DNA from: Bufo bufo
Taxonomy: Eukaryota > Chordata > Amphibia > Anura > Bufonidae
Assembly (NCBI RefSeq): GCF_905171765.1
Contig: NC_053389.1
Coordinates: 781,516,772 to 781,580,771, forward strand
Reading direction: 5' to 3'
DNA: 64,000 nt
Position numbers and translations under genes: made by a program. The notes beneath the pieces were generated by a model. That model ran no database searches. It saw nothing but the letters and a program-made list of their open reading frames with translations, and was not told the origin of the DNA. Positions 43,232 through 53,214 of this stretch are shown one piece after another. The first letter of the stretch is position 1. Every line of letters starts with the position of its first letter.

Positions 43232-43763
43232 ATGGACCCTGCTGATTCGAACCTGCCCAGTAGCATTGAGTTACACCAGGAGTTGGCCCAGCAGCGTGAG
43301 CGTCAGGGTCAAATATTGTCCTACCTACGCAATGTGAATAAGCGTCTAAATGACCTGACATCTGCTAAACCAGTGTCATCAAGCTTCTCTGCCCAGGTTA
43401 ATTCAGCTCCTGCTCCGTCCTCTTCCTACATACCCGGATCTGGACCTCGTCTCTCTGCTCCTCCACGTTTTAACGGTGACCCTAAGCAGTGTCGGGGGTT
43501 CATAAATCAATGCACCCTTCATTTTGAACTTTTGCATCACCAATTTGCCTTGGACTGAGCCAGTGGCTTTTCTTATGTCACACCTCACAGGGGAGGCACT
43601 GGCTTGGATCAATCCCCTTTGGGAAAGGAATGACCCAGTCATAATGCATCTTCGGGGCTTCTTAGAGACCTTTCGCAAGGTGTTCGATGAGCCTGGACGA
43701 ACCACTTCTGTCACATCCTCCCCACTGCGGTTGCGTCAAGGGAACCAATCCGTGGGCCAGTAT
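43232..43763 (+). pseudogene. Gypsy-2 gag, first part
   Basis: Starts MDPADSNLPSSIELHQELAQ, 14 bp after the LTR, with a coiled-coil-like N-terminus (QQRERQGQILSYLRNVNKRL), then the capsid start (APPRFNGDPKQCRGFINQCT). A stop at 43556 and frame change follow (HQFALD*). The next segment (WTEPVAFLMSHLTGEALAW) is in another frame. Gag is cut at VGQY by the 4.2-kb insertion and continues at 47984. Confidence 0.85.
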
Positions 43764-44108
43764 TGTTGTGCCTTTTCATAGGTAAATACATTGATATCGA
43801 AATTATTCTAGTCAAGATGGATGTTCATTGCCTTTAAGAGTCATGCTCGAATATATTTACAATTTTGTATGTCTTGAGTAGGCCAAATTAAGGTCACAAT
43901 ACTCTTCAGTGTTATTCTTCTCATGAATGTACCAGTCTGAGAAGAATCCTCATTGTCTACTTTTACATTTATGACGGGAGATAAAGATAAGCTCTACGCA
44001 GCTGGTGATCATTACCCATACAATTAGGCATTTATTAATGAAGCAAAATATATAATTCATATATTCATTTAATGAGCCTTAGTTAGTCCTTAGCATAAGA
44101 CAATCAGT

Positions 44109-44118
<10 letters not shown>

Positions 44119-44150
<32 letters not shown>
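44119..44150. repeat. (TA)n microsatellite
   Basis: About 15 TA units directly before the palindrome at 44151. Similar TA runs follow at 44454-44476, 44785-44813 and 47290-47330. Confidence 0.9.
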
Positions 44151-44354
44151 GTTTCCAAAGATGAGGCAGCACTCCAATAGACGTAAAAAAGTGGATCCTT
44201 TATTCCCCTCTGTGCGACGTTTCAACCGTCTCAATGCGGTCTTTCTCAAGCATGCTTGAGAAAGACCGCATTGAGACGGTTGAAACGTCGCACAGAGGGG
44301 AATAAAGGATCCACTTTTTTACGTCTATTGGAGTGCTGCCTCATCTTTGGAAAC
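44151..44354. repeat. 204-bp perfect palindrome
   Basis: 102-bp arms without spacer, centred on GCATGC at 44252/44253. Each arm carries GAGGCAGCACTCCAATAG, AATAAAGGATCC and TTGAGAAAGACC ... GGTTGAAACGTCGC. The end module is shared with 21009-21601. Sequence to the right (44355-44435) belongs to the same family. Confidence 0.95.
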
Positions 44355-44443
44355 TATACTTATTCATAGCCGTCTTAGCCTGCGGCTGAGAGGACTTGCA
44401 CCCACTGTTTTTGGTCTTGTGCTGCTGAGCTTTGTTTTTGGTT

Positions 44444-44477
<34 letters not shown>

Positions 44478-44571
44478 AAAAAAAGAAAAAAGATGGCAGC
44501 ACCATCACAGAAAAAAAGGTAATGAAGGGTGCAAAAAAGCCCAATGTGGATACAAGCCAATCCAATGATGC

Positions 44572-44780
44572 AGACGTAGAAAAAGGGCAGCACTCCAATA
44601 GATAAAATATCAAAAAACTTTATTTACCCATAAGGCTGTAGCGACGTTTCGGCTCTAACACAGGAGCCTTCCTCAAGCCTTGAGGAAGGCTCCTGTGTTA
44701 GAGCCGAAACGTCGCTACAGCCTTATGGGTAAATAAAGTTTTTTGATATTTTATCTATTGGAGTGCTGCCCTTTTTCTAC

Positions 44781-44784
<4 letters not shown>
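44572..44784. repeat. 213-bp perfect palindrome
   Basis: 106-bp arms around a single C at 44678. Each arm contains GGGCAGCACTCCAATAG, AATAAAGTTTTTTG and TTGAGGAAGGCTC ... GAGCCGAAACGTCGC. Same layout as 44151-44354 but clearly different sequence. TA runs border it. Confidence 0.95.
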
Positions 44785-44817
<33 letters not shown>

Positions 44818-44865
44818 TTTATATTATATTGTTATATGTTATGAAAACAACATGTATCCAGTATA

Positions 44866-46439
44866 CACTGCTCAAAAAAATAAAGGGAACACAAAAATAA
44901 CACATCCTAGATCTGAGTTAATTAAATATTCTTCTGAAATACTTTGTTCTTTACATAGTTGAATGTGCTGACAACAAAATCACACAAAAATTAAAAAATG
45001 GAAATTAAATTTTTCAACCCATGGAGGTCTGGATTTGGAGTCCCACTCAAAATTAAAGTGGAAAAACACACTACAGGCTGATCCAACTTTGATGTAATGT
45101 CCTTAAAACAAGTCAAAATGAGGCTCAGTAGTGTGTGTGGCCTCCACGTGCCTGTATGACCTCCCTACAACGCCTGTGCATGCTCCTGATGAGGTGGCGG
45201 ACGGTCTCCTGAGGGATCTCCTCCCAGACCTGAACTAAAGCATCTGCCAACTCCTGGACAGTCTGTGGTGCAACGTGACGTTGGTGGGTAGAGCGAGACA
45301 TGATGTCCCAGATGTGCTCAATTGGATTCAGGTCTGGGGAACGGGCGGGCCAGTCCATAGCATCAATGCCTTCGTCTTGCAGGAACTGCTGACACACTCC
45401 AGCCACATGAGGTCTAGCATTGTCTTGCATTAGGAGGAACCCAGGGCCAACCGCACCAGCATATGGTCTCACAAGGGGTCTGAGGATCTCATCTCGGTAC
45501 CTAATGGCAGTCAGGCTACCTCTGGCGAGCACATGGAGGGCTGTGCGGCCCTCCAAAGAAATGCCACCCCACACCATTACTGACCCAATGCCAAACCGGT
45601 CATGCTGGAGGATGTTGCAGGCAGCAGAACGTTCTCCACGGCGTCTCCAGACTCTGTCACGTCTGTCACATGTGCTCAGTGTGAACCTGCTTTCATCTGT
45701 GAAGAGCACAGGGCGCCAGTGGCGAATTTGCCAATCTTGGTGTTCTCTGGCAAATGCCAAACGTCCTGCACGGTGTTGGGCTGTAAGCCCAACCCCCACC
45801 TGTGGACGTCGGGCCCTCATATCACCCTCATGGAGTCTGTTTCTGACCGTTTGAGCAGACACATGCACATTTGTGGCCTGCTGGAGGTCATTTTGCAGGG
45901 CTCTGGCAGTGCTCCTCCTGGTCCTCCTTGCACAAAGGCGGAGGTAGCGGTCCTGCTGCTGGGTTGTTGCCCTCCTACGGCCTCCTCCACGTCTCCTGAT
46001 GTACTGGCCTGTCTCCTGGTAGCGCCTCCATGCTCTGGACACTACGCTGAAAGACACAGCAAACCTTCTTGCCACAGCTCGCATTGATGTGCCATCCTGG
46101 ATAAGCTGCACTACCTGAGCCACTTGTGTCGGTTGTAGACTCCGTCTCATGCTACCACTAGAGTGAAAGCACCGCCAGCATTCAAAAGTGACCAAAACAT
46201 CAGCCAGGAAGCATAGGAACTGAGAAGTGGTCTGTTGTCACCACCTGCAGAACCACTCCTTTATTGGGGCTGTCTTGCTAATTGCCTATAATTTCCACCT
46301 GTTGTCTATCCCATTTGCACAACAGCATGTGAAATTGATTGTCACTCAGTGTTGCTTCCTAAGTGGACAGTTTGCTTTCACAGAAGTGTGATTGACTTGG
46401 AGTGTTATTTAAGTGTTCCCTTTATTTTTTTGAGCAGTG
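44866..46439 (-). mobile_element. Complete Tc1-like transposon
   Basis: The inverted ends CACTGCTCAAAAAAATAAAG and inverse are flanked by TA (44864-44865, 46440-46441). 1,574 bp is the normal length. It encodes one uninterrupted transposase on the minus strand. No internal damage was seen in the termini, so this copy has all parts needed for cut-and-paste movement. Confidence 0.95.
45125..46150 (-). CDS. Tc1-like transposase, intact
   Basis: 341 codons. I chose [10 protein letters not shown] (46150) rather than the Met 15 codons upstream, because relatives start there and the upstream residues ([11 protein letters not shown]) look like leader. It binds the terminal repeats and catalyses cut-and-paste transposition into TA, in the nucleus. 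N-terminal paired helix-turn-helix (about 1-50 and 65-115) with a basic RRRGGGRRR linker at 52-60. Catalytic triad intact: Asp152 (LFTDESRF), Asp243 (LMQDNARPH) and Glu278 (DLNPIEHIW), spacing DD34E. Gly-rich VMVWGGIS at 191-198. The C-terminus [13 protein letters not shown] is typical. No stop or frameshift. Confidence 0.95.
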   Translation of the reverse strand: MRRSLQPTQVAQVVQLIQDGTSMRAVARRFAVSFSVVSRAWRRYQETGQYIRRRGGGRRRATTQQQDRYLRLCARRTRRSTARALQNDLQQATNVHVSAQTVRNRLHEGDMRARRPQVGVGLTAQHRAGRLAFAREHQDWQIRHWRPVLFTDESRFTLSTCDRRDRVWRRRGERSAACNILQHDRFGIGSVMVWGGISLEGRTALHVLARGSLTAIRYRDEILRPLVRPYAGAVGPGFLLMQDNARPHVAGVCQQFLQDEGIDAMDWPARSPDLNPIEHIWDIMSRSTHQRHVAPQTVQELADALVQVWEEIPQETVRHLIRSMHRRCREVIQARGGHTHY

Positions 46440-46441
46440 TA

Positions 46442-47286
46442 TATATATTTCTCATTAGGAGAATCTTTGTCTCAAAAAGAGTGTCTGTAAAGATGTGTGT
46501 CTTGTAACAATTATTCACATCTTTGGCATGACAGGAGGTACTGATATCTCTGTGAGAAAATAAAGCCATTCATACTATTTATGATACATAAATCAGCAGT
46601 GTGAGAAACATTCAGAGAGACGCCTAGAGGTATGTCTCTAATTGCTACAAGTGTCAGAATTAATCCCTATAGCTTTGAATTAAAGCTTCTAAGGTCGAAA
46701 TGTATATTCAGACTTACATAAGTTAACCCTTTATACTATGATGCAGATAGCTTATACAGCAGTGCCACCTAGGTATGAGTAGGTGACATTACAACAGTAG
46801 CAAAAGTGCATTCTGGGTAAGGTTATGATGTCACATTTTTATCAATGGTCACACCCATCCGACAATGATTGGAAAGTTCAAAACTAGGAAGGTGGGTCTA
46901 ACTGATAAGTTTGTGATCATAAACCATACACAGGGGGGAGAGAAAAAAAAAGAGAGAGAAGGAGAGAGGAGAAGACAATTAAAGCTCTTTAGAGGGGTCT
47001 ATCAAGATGAAAGCCATGGTGAGATGCGCTATGATTGACCACCCAGCTTTCCTAGGAGCAGAAGTGAGATTCCTACTAGGACTTGGTAAGAGACACAGAA
47101 AATGATATTTCATTTTATTAAGACTAATTTGATAGTGTGGGTGAAATTATACCATCTAGATTGGCGAATAAATAAATAAATTAATTGATCATCTCCATAT
47201 TGAGGTGTAGTCTTAGGATATTGTGAGGCTTCATTCTACCTGCAGAAGAATCTAGACTCATAATCTAGCAAAGCATTAAATAATTG

Positions 47287-47327
<41 letters not shown>
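46442..47327. other. Host part of the TG...CA element, no gene
   Basis: AT-rich sequence without coding potential. A purine tract (GGGGGGAGAGAAAAAAAAAG, about 46933) and a TA run (47290-47330) where the tandem duplication begins. Confidence 0.5.
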
Positions 47328-47333
<6 letters not shown>

Positions 47334-47983
47334 ATAGAACATTCTTCGCCAAGCTAAGTGATGGATTCCCACAGGAAAGACTTGTTTCAAATCCTTCCCA
47401 TTTAAGATCCTAGATCCCTGTTATTTGTCTTAATAGTCTTACCAAAGTTATATATGTGAAAATAGTCCAGGATGGGGCGGAAGGATACAGTTGTCTCTTC
47501 TAAGTTATATCCTTGAATGGATTTGCCACCTTGAAGTCATGTGATGTGTAGTTGGTTAGGGGGGGCAGAATGTATTTAGCATTCTATAATGATGTCTAGG
47601 ATTAGACATGCTCATCTTGATATCATGAGGTTTTCTCTGAACATAAGTAATGTATATAACTTATGTTCCTACTTTGATATCCTAACCTAATAATAGCTTG
47701 GTTATAATGTGACAAGTTATTTCCACTCACATGTATTGTTATCTGTGTATTATTGTATAATGCAGAACTACATTTTATCATTAACGTCATCTCACGTCAA
47801 AAATAACTTATTTATCTGAGGAAATAGTCGGACTCAGATGTGAATTGTATCAATTAGGTTGTCTACAATTCACCAGGTCATGATTTTAAGAATTTTTAAA
47901 ATTTTATAAATTTTATTTTTTTATGGTTAATTATTTTTATGACCATAATTAATAATTCTTAATTGAATTATTACCCCCCGACA

Positions 47984-48378
47984 GTATGCAGTCCAGTTCC
48001 GTACGCTAGCCTCTGAACTCAGCTGGAATAATGAGGCACTGGTGGCCATTTTTTTGGAAGGCCTCTGTGGGAGAATTAAAGATGATCTGGTTCCTTCCAC
48101 TCTCCCTGGCTGCTCGAATTGACTTACAGTTCCAGGAACGTGCCAGAGAAGTGGCACGTGAGGGGAAGCCTTGTCATCTGGCATCTCCTCTTCAGCAAGC
48201 TCCTAACCCTCTGCCTTCCATGTTGTCTGCAGTTCCTGAGCCCATGCAGGTCGACCGAATTAGGCTGTCTGAACAGGAACGCGATCACCGCCGTGCCAAA
48301 GGACTTTGTTTCTATTGTGGTGGTTCTGATCATGTGCTCCGTGCTTGTCCCCTGAAGCCGGGAAACTCCCGAGCCTAG
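47984..48378 (+). pseudogene. Gypsy-2 gag, nucleocapsid part (unit 1)
   Basis: Continues gag after the insertion: AVQFRTLASELSWNNEALVA, then a frame change near 48100. The nucleocapsid has a PMQVDRIRLSEQER stretch and one CX2CX4HX4C zinc knuckle (CFYCGGSDHVLRAC, about 48307-48350) that would bind element RNA. The frame stops at 48376 soon after. Confidence 0.88.
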
Positions 48379-48439
48379 GGTCCGTTGGAGAGGCGGCTCT
48401 AGGTGAAGATAATTCCTCTCCACTCCTGACTCTGCCGGC

Positions 48440-49145
48440 AAACTTGTCGTTTGGAGATAATCGGTTCACGTAGACGGCTCTTCTGGATTCTGGATCAGCA
48501 GGGAACTTCCTGCAGCAAGCCATAGTGGATCAATATCGTATTCCAGTCCGACGCCTGCAGAGACCATTGATGGTGTCATCCATCGATGGAAGGGCTCTAT
48601 CTGAGTCCATACAATTTTGTACTGAACCTGTAAGACTACAGGTTGGAGCTCTTCATACAGAAGAGATTTCGTTCCTGGTTCTTCAAAGTCTTTCTCACCA
48701 TCTCCTTTTGGGGCTTTCATGGCTCCGTACCCATGAACCTGTTCTTGATTGGAAGTCTGGAGAGGTGCTTCGTTGGGGACAGTACTGCCTTGGAAAGTGT
48801 CTTTCTCCTGTTCGGCCTGCTTGGTTTCCCCGGGTACCACCAAATCTTGAAAATCTGCCTGCAGCATACCATGCCTATGCCGATGTCTTTGATAAGAAGG
48901 AGGCTGAGATGTTACCTCCACACAGGCCTTATGATTGTCCAATTGATCTCATTCCTGGTTCTTCACCTCCCCGTGGTCGCATTTATCCTCTGTCGCCAGC
49001 CGAGACACAAGCCATGTCTGAGTACATCAAAGAAAATCTTGACAGAGGATTTATCCGGAAATCATCTTCTCCGGCTGGCGCTGGCTTCTTCTTTGTAAAG
49101 AAAAAAGATGGTTCTCTCCGCCCATGCTCGATTATAGGGGCCTAA
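48440..49145 (+). pseudogene. Gypsy-2 protease and pol start (unit 1)
   Basis: The aspartic protease site TALLDSGSAGNFL lies at about 48478-48516, one codon after a TAG. The open part 48525-49145 carries LLLGLSWLRTHEPVLDW, then the linker YADVFDKKEAEMLPPHRPYD and the start of RT ([15 protein letters not shown]). A one-base shift after RPC ends the frame. Confidence 0.88.
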
Positions 49146-49590
49146 ATAAAATCACTATCAAGAACAAATACCCCCTTCCCCTTATTCCAGAGTTGTTTGA
49201 CCGCCTCAGAGGAGCTAAGATCTTCTCCAAATTAGATCTGCCTGGGGCCTACAACTTGATCCGAATTCGTCAAGGGGACGAGTGGAAGACCGCCTTCAAC
49301 ACCCGTGACGGTCACTATGAATATCTGGTAAATCCCTTTGGACTAAGCAATGCTCCTGCAGTGTTCCAAGAATTCGTTAATGATATTTTCAGAGACTTGT
49401 TATACTCTTGTGTTGTGGTTTATCTTGATGATATCCTTGTCTTTTCTCCAGATTTGGCTACTAACCAGAGTCAGGTTTGCCTGGTCCTTCAAAGGCAAAG
49501 AAAAAATCGTCTGTATGCCAAGTTTGAAAAATGTCTCTTCGAACAAACCTCACATTATTGTGGTACATAATATCTGATACTGGCCTACAG
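49120..49590 (+). pseudogene. Gypsy-2 reverse transcriptase (unit 1)
   Basis: Palm motifs: [35 protein letters not shown] (catalytic Asp), [20 protein letters not shown] and [14 protein letters not shown] (catalytic Asp pair, about 49417-49458). The frame ends at 49570 in [10 protein letters not shown], where relatives continue with a VxFLG-type motif. The thumb resumes in another frame as LQMDPEKLSAILKW. Confidence 0.9.
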
Positions 49591-50448
49591 ATGGATCCTG
49601 AAAAGCTGTCTGCGATTTTGAAGTGGCCCCGTCCTTCTGGTTTAAAGGCTATTCAATGCTTCCTGGGGTTCGCCAACTACGACAGCCAGTTCGTGCCACA
49701 CTTCTCTTCTTTGACAGCCCCCATCTCAGCCTTGACGCGTAAAGGGGCGAATCCCAAAGATTGGACTGCTGAGGCTGAATCAGCCTTCCAAGCCTTGAAA
49801 CAGACCTTCTCTGCGGCTCCAGTACTCCATCATCCTGATGCTAGTAAGCAATTTTTCTTGGAGGTGGATTCATTGTCTATTGGAGCTGGGGCGGTGCTTT
49901 CACAAAAATCTCCCTCAGGTAAAATGACATCATGTGGTTTCTTCTCCAGGGCCTTCTCCGCTCCTGAGCGCAAATACTCGATCGGGGACAGAGAGTTGTT
50001 GGCCATCAAAATGGCATTGGAGGAATGGTGATACCTTCTGGAGGGAGCCAGTCATCCGGTAGTGATCTATACTGACCACAAGAATCTTACCTTCCTACAG
50101 TCTGCACAGAGACTTAATCCACGCCAAGCTCGATGGTCCCTCTTCTTTGCTCATTTAGATTTTGTTCTTTACTTTCGTGCTGCAGATAAGAACATCAAAG
50201 CAGATGCTCTTTCAAGATCCTTTGATTCCACTGACCAGAAGGAGGAGCCCCAATTCATCATTGATCCCACTAAAATCTTGGCCTGTCCAGTCAAGCTATC
50301 CGAAATTCCTCCTGGAAAAACCTTTGTTGCAGAATCTCTCAGAAAGCGAATCTTCCTATGGGGTCATTCATCTAAAGTGGCGGGTCATGCTTGTCAGAGG
50401 AAGACCTTCAGGTTTATTGCGCATCGGTACTGGTGGCCAACCATGTAA
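49585..50448 (+). pseudogene. Gypsy-2 RNase H and integrase zinc domain (unit 1)
   Basis: IQCFLGFANYDSQFV (RT connection), FFLEVDSLSIGAGAVLS (RNase H; VDS in place of the usual VDAS), DRELLAIKMALEEW followed by TGA where relatives have Arg (50029), then VIYTDHKNLTFLQ. The zinc domain is partial: HSSKVAGHACQRKTF, then a stop at 50446 before FVAACPSCAQNK. Confidence 0.88.
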
Positions 50449-51246
50449 CAAGACATCCTAGAATTTGTAGCTGCTTGTCCATCCTGCGCGCAAAATAAAA
50501 CTTCCAAACAGCGTCCAGCCGGCCTTCTGCTTCCCCTTCCAGTTCCTGAGGTTCCCTGGCAACAAATAGCCATGGACTTTATCACAGATTTACCCACGTC
50601 CTTCGGTTGTTCTGTAATTTGGGTAGTGGTTGACCGCTTCTCCAAAATGTCACATTTTGTCCCTCTGCCTGGTCTTCTTTCTGCTCCCCAACTGGCCAAG
50701 GAATTTATCGAACACATTTTTAATCTCCATGGCTTTCCACTCTGTATTGTGTCCGATAGAGGCGTACAGTTCACGTATAAATTCTGGAGAGCTCTCTGCA
50801 AGCTATTAAATCTATCTCTGGACTTCTCGTCAGGATATCATCCTCAGTCCAACTGTCAGGTGGAGCGTGTTAACCAAATTCTGACAAACTTCTTGCGCCA
50901 CTTCACTAACAGTCATCACGACAACTAGGTCGAACTATTGCCTTGGGCTGAGTTCACATACAGCAATCATGTCAGCGAGTCTTCCAAGAAATCTAAATTT
51001 TTTGTTGTCAACAAACAAATATCCCACTTCCGGTGTCTCCTTCTTCCTTCTTCCGGTATCCCTGCTGCAGACGCTACTTCAAGAGAGTTCTCTAAAATCT
51101 GGGAGGAGACTAGGGGAGCTCTGAAAGAGGCTTCTGTGCACATGGAAGCGTCTGCGGATAAAAAACGTAGAAATTCTCCAAAATTCCATCCTGGTGATAA
51201 AGTCTGGCTTGCTTCCAAATACATCCGGCTCAAAATACCCTCCTGA
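50449..51246 (+). pseudogene. Gypsy-2 integrase core (unit 1)
   Basis: IAMDFITDLPTSFGCSVI (Asp), IVSDRGVQFTYKFW (Asp) and SNCQVERVNQ (Glu; relatives have NGQTERVNQ) give the DDE triad. A TAG at 50926 interrupts after NSHHDN. The C-terminal region KKRRNSPKFHPGDKVWLASK is recognisable up to a TGA at 51244. The GPY/F module is missing through a deletion after LKIPS. Confidence 0.88.
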
Positions 51247-51540
51247 ACAAATCAATGATGTTTCCCACAAGCTTAAGCTACCAGACTCCTTCCGGGTACC
51301 GAATTCCTTCCATGTCTCCCTGCTGAAGCCCGTCATCCTGAATAGTTTTTACAAGAAACCTGTCTCTGCTCCTGTTACGGTCAGTGATGAGGTAAAGGCT
51401 ATTCTGGGGATAAAGAAGAGTAGAGGGAAAACCCTCTTTCTGGTGGATTGGAAGGAACCCAAGGAGAACATCAATGCCCCTCTTCTGCTGAAAAAATTCT
51501 TGTCCAGGACCAGGCCTGAGGAGAGGGGGCGTAAGGGGGG
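51247..51540 (+). pseudogene. Gypsy-2 chromodomain remnant (unit 1)
   Basis: In the frame opening at 51194: SFHVSLLKPVI (end of the integrase C-terminal region), then VKAILGIKKSRGKTLFLVDW, the first half of a chromodomain. The expected GYGPEE segment has become KEPKENIN. The frame runs into the polypurine tract and LTR. Confidence 0.8.
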
Positions 51541-52102
51541 GGGGGTACTGTTAGCCCAGCGACCTGTGTCAGCGCCGCTGCCCCTATCAGCAGGCACGGG
51601 CTCCCTCTTTTCCCTCCTGCCGCCCAGCTGACAAACACGGGCAGCAACTAACTTAACTCTGCTACATATGATCCATGCCAGTGTTTCCTTGCTGCTGGAA
51701 ACTTGCACTGCTGCTGAAGCTTGCGTGGGTGTGTCTCTCTTTCCTATGTGGCAACACATACACGCCCTCTGTCTCAGCAGCCAATGGCCGGATTGCAGCA
51801 TGTATTTAAAGGCACTTCCTACTACAGGAAGTTGCCTGAGCAACCTCAGTGTCTAGCTTGTCTAGTCTCTGTGCAAAGGTGTTTATCTTATCTGCCTTCC
51901 TGTGTACCGAATCCTGCTATTGTACTCCTCCTGGACTTTGCTTTCTGCCGCCTGCCTCTGACCTCAGACTTCGTTTATGGACTTTGCTTGATTGCCGCCT
52001 GTCCTGAGCCGTACCTCCAGGCCTCGTACGTCTCCTTGGTGCTTGGACCGAGCACTCTGAACCCCTGGTCAGCTGCCACTGACTTGGGGACTACTCTGGA
52101 GT
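51522..52102 (+). repeat. Gypsy-2 polypurine tract and truncated 3' LTR (unit 1)
   Basis: GAGAGGGGGCGTAAGG followed by a G-run precedes TGTTAGCCC at 51549. The LTR is cut after 554 bp at GGAGT by the duplication junction, so unit 1 lacks the LTR end. Confidence 0.92.
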
Positions 52103-52758
52103 ATATTGATAGAACATTCTTCGCCAAGCTAAGTGATGGATTCCCACAGGAAAGACTTGTTTCAAATCCTTCCCATTTAAGATCCTAGATCCCTGTTATT
52201 TGTCTTAATAGTCTTACCAAAGTTATATATGTGAAAATAGTCCAGGATGGGGCGGAAGGATACAGTTGTCTCTTCTAAGTTATATCCTTGAATGGATTTG
52301 CCACCTTGAAGTCATGTGATGTGTAGTTGGTTAGGGGGGGCAGAATGTATTTAGCATTCTATAATGATGTCTAGGATTAGACATGCTCATCTTGATATCA
52401 TGAGGTTTTCTCTGAACATAAGTAATGTATATAACTTATGTTCCTACTTTGATATCCTAACCTAATAATAGCTTGGTTATAATGTGACAAGTTATTTCCA
52501 CTCACATGTATTGTTATCTGTGTATTATTGTATAATGCAGAACTACATTTTATCATTAACGTCATCTCACGTCAAAAATAACTTATTTATCTGAGGAAAT
52601 AGTCGGACTCAGATGTGAATTGTATCAATTAGGTTGTCTACAATTCACCAGGTCATGATTTTAAGAATTTTTAAAATTTTATAAATTTTATTTTTTTATG
52701 GTTAATTATTTTTATGACCATAATTAATAATTCTTAATTGAATTATTACCCCCCGACA

Positions 52759-53153
52759 GTATGCAGTCCAGTTCCGTACGCTAGCCTCTGAACTCAGCTG
52801 GAATAATGAGGCACTGGTGGCCATTTTTTTGGAAGGCCTCTGTGGGAGAATTAAAGATGATCTGGTTCCTTCCACTCTCCCTGGCTGCTCGAATTGACTT
52901 ACAGTTCCAGGAACGTGCCAGAGAAGTGGCACGTGAGGGGAAGCCTTGTCATCTGGCATCTCCTCTTCAGCAAGCTCCTAACCCTCTGCCTTCCATGTTG
53001 TCTGCAGTTCCTGAGCCCATGCAGGTCGACCGAATTAGGCTGTCTGAACAGGAACGCGATCACCGCCGTGCCAAAGGACTTTGTTTCTATTGTGGTGGTT
53101 CTGATCATGTGCTCCGTGCTTGTCCCCTGAAGCCGGGAAACTCCCGAGCCTAG
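52759..53153 (+). pseudogene. Gypsy-2 gag, nucleocapsid part (unit 2)
   Basis: Copy of 47984-48378 with the same frame change and the same zinc knuckle (CFYCGGSDHVLRAC). The shared defects show that the gene was already broken when the block duplicated. Confidence 0.88.
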
Positions 53154-53214
53154 GGTCCGTTGGAGAGGCGGCTCTAGGTGAAGATAATTCCTCTCCACTC
53201 CTGACTCTGCCGGC

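Larger units (their letters stand above)
43764..47983. mobile_element. TG...CA element of unknown type inside gag
   Basis: Begins TGTTGTGCC, ends CCCCCCGACA, flanked by GTAT (43760-43763, 47984-47987). TG/CA ends with a 4-bp duplication suggest an LTR, possibly a solo LTR of an endogenous-retrovirus-like family. After removing the Tc1 element, palindromes and TA tracts, about 2.1 kb remains. It has no coding region I recognise. The last 656 bp are carried into the tandem duplication. Confidence 0.6.
47328..52102 (+). repeat. 4,775-bp tandem duplication, unit 1
   Basis: Begins in the TA run (ATATTGATAGAAC) inside the TG...CA element and ends in the gypsy-2 3' LTR after CTACTCTGGAGT. The unit joins directly to unit 2. 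The junction GGAGT|ATATTGATAG shows one shared base at most. I found one difference from unit 2: A at 52061 versus C at 56836. Confidence 0.95.

Noticed and set aside
43231..43252. tRNA primer site overlapping gag start in gypsy-2 (TGGACCC ... GATTCGAAC)
   Set aside because: It resembles an inverted tRNA T-arm but the distance to CCA is several bases short and it lies within the MDPADSNL codons; likely coincidence.
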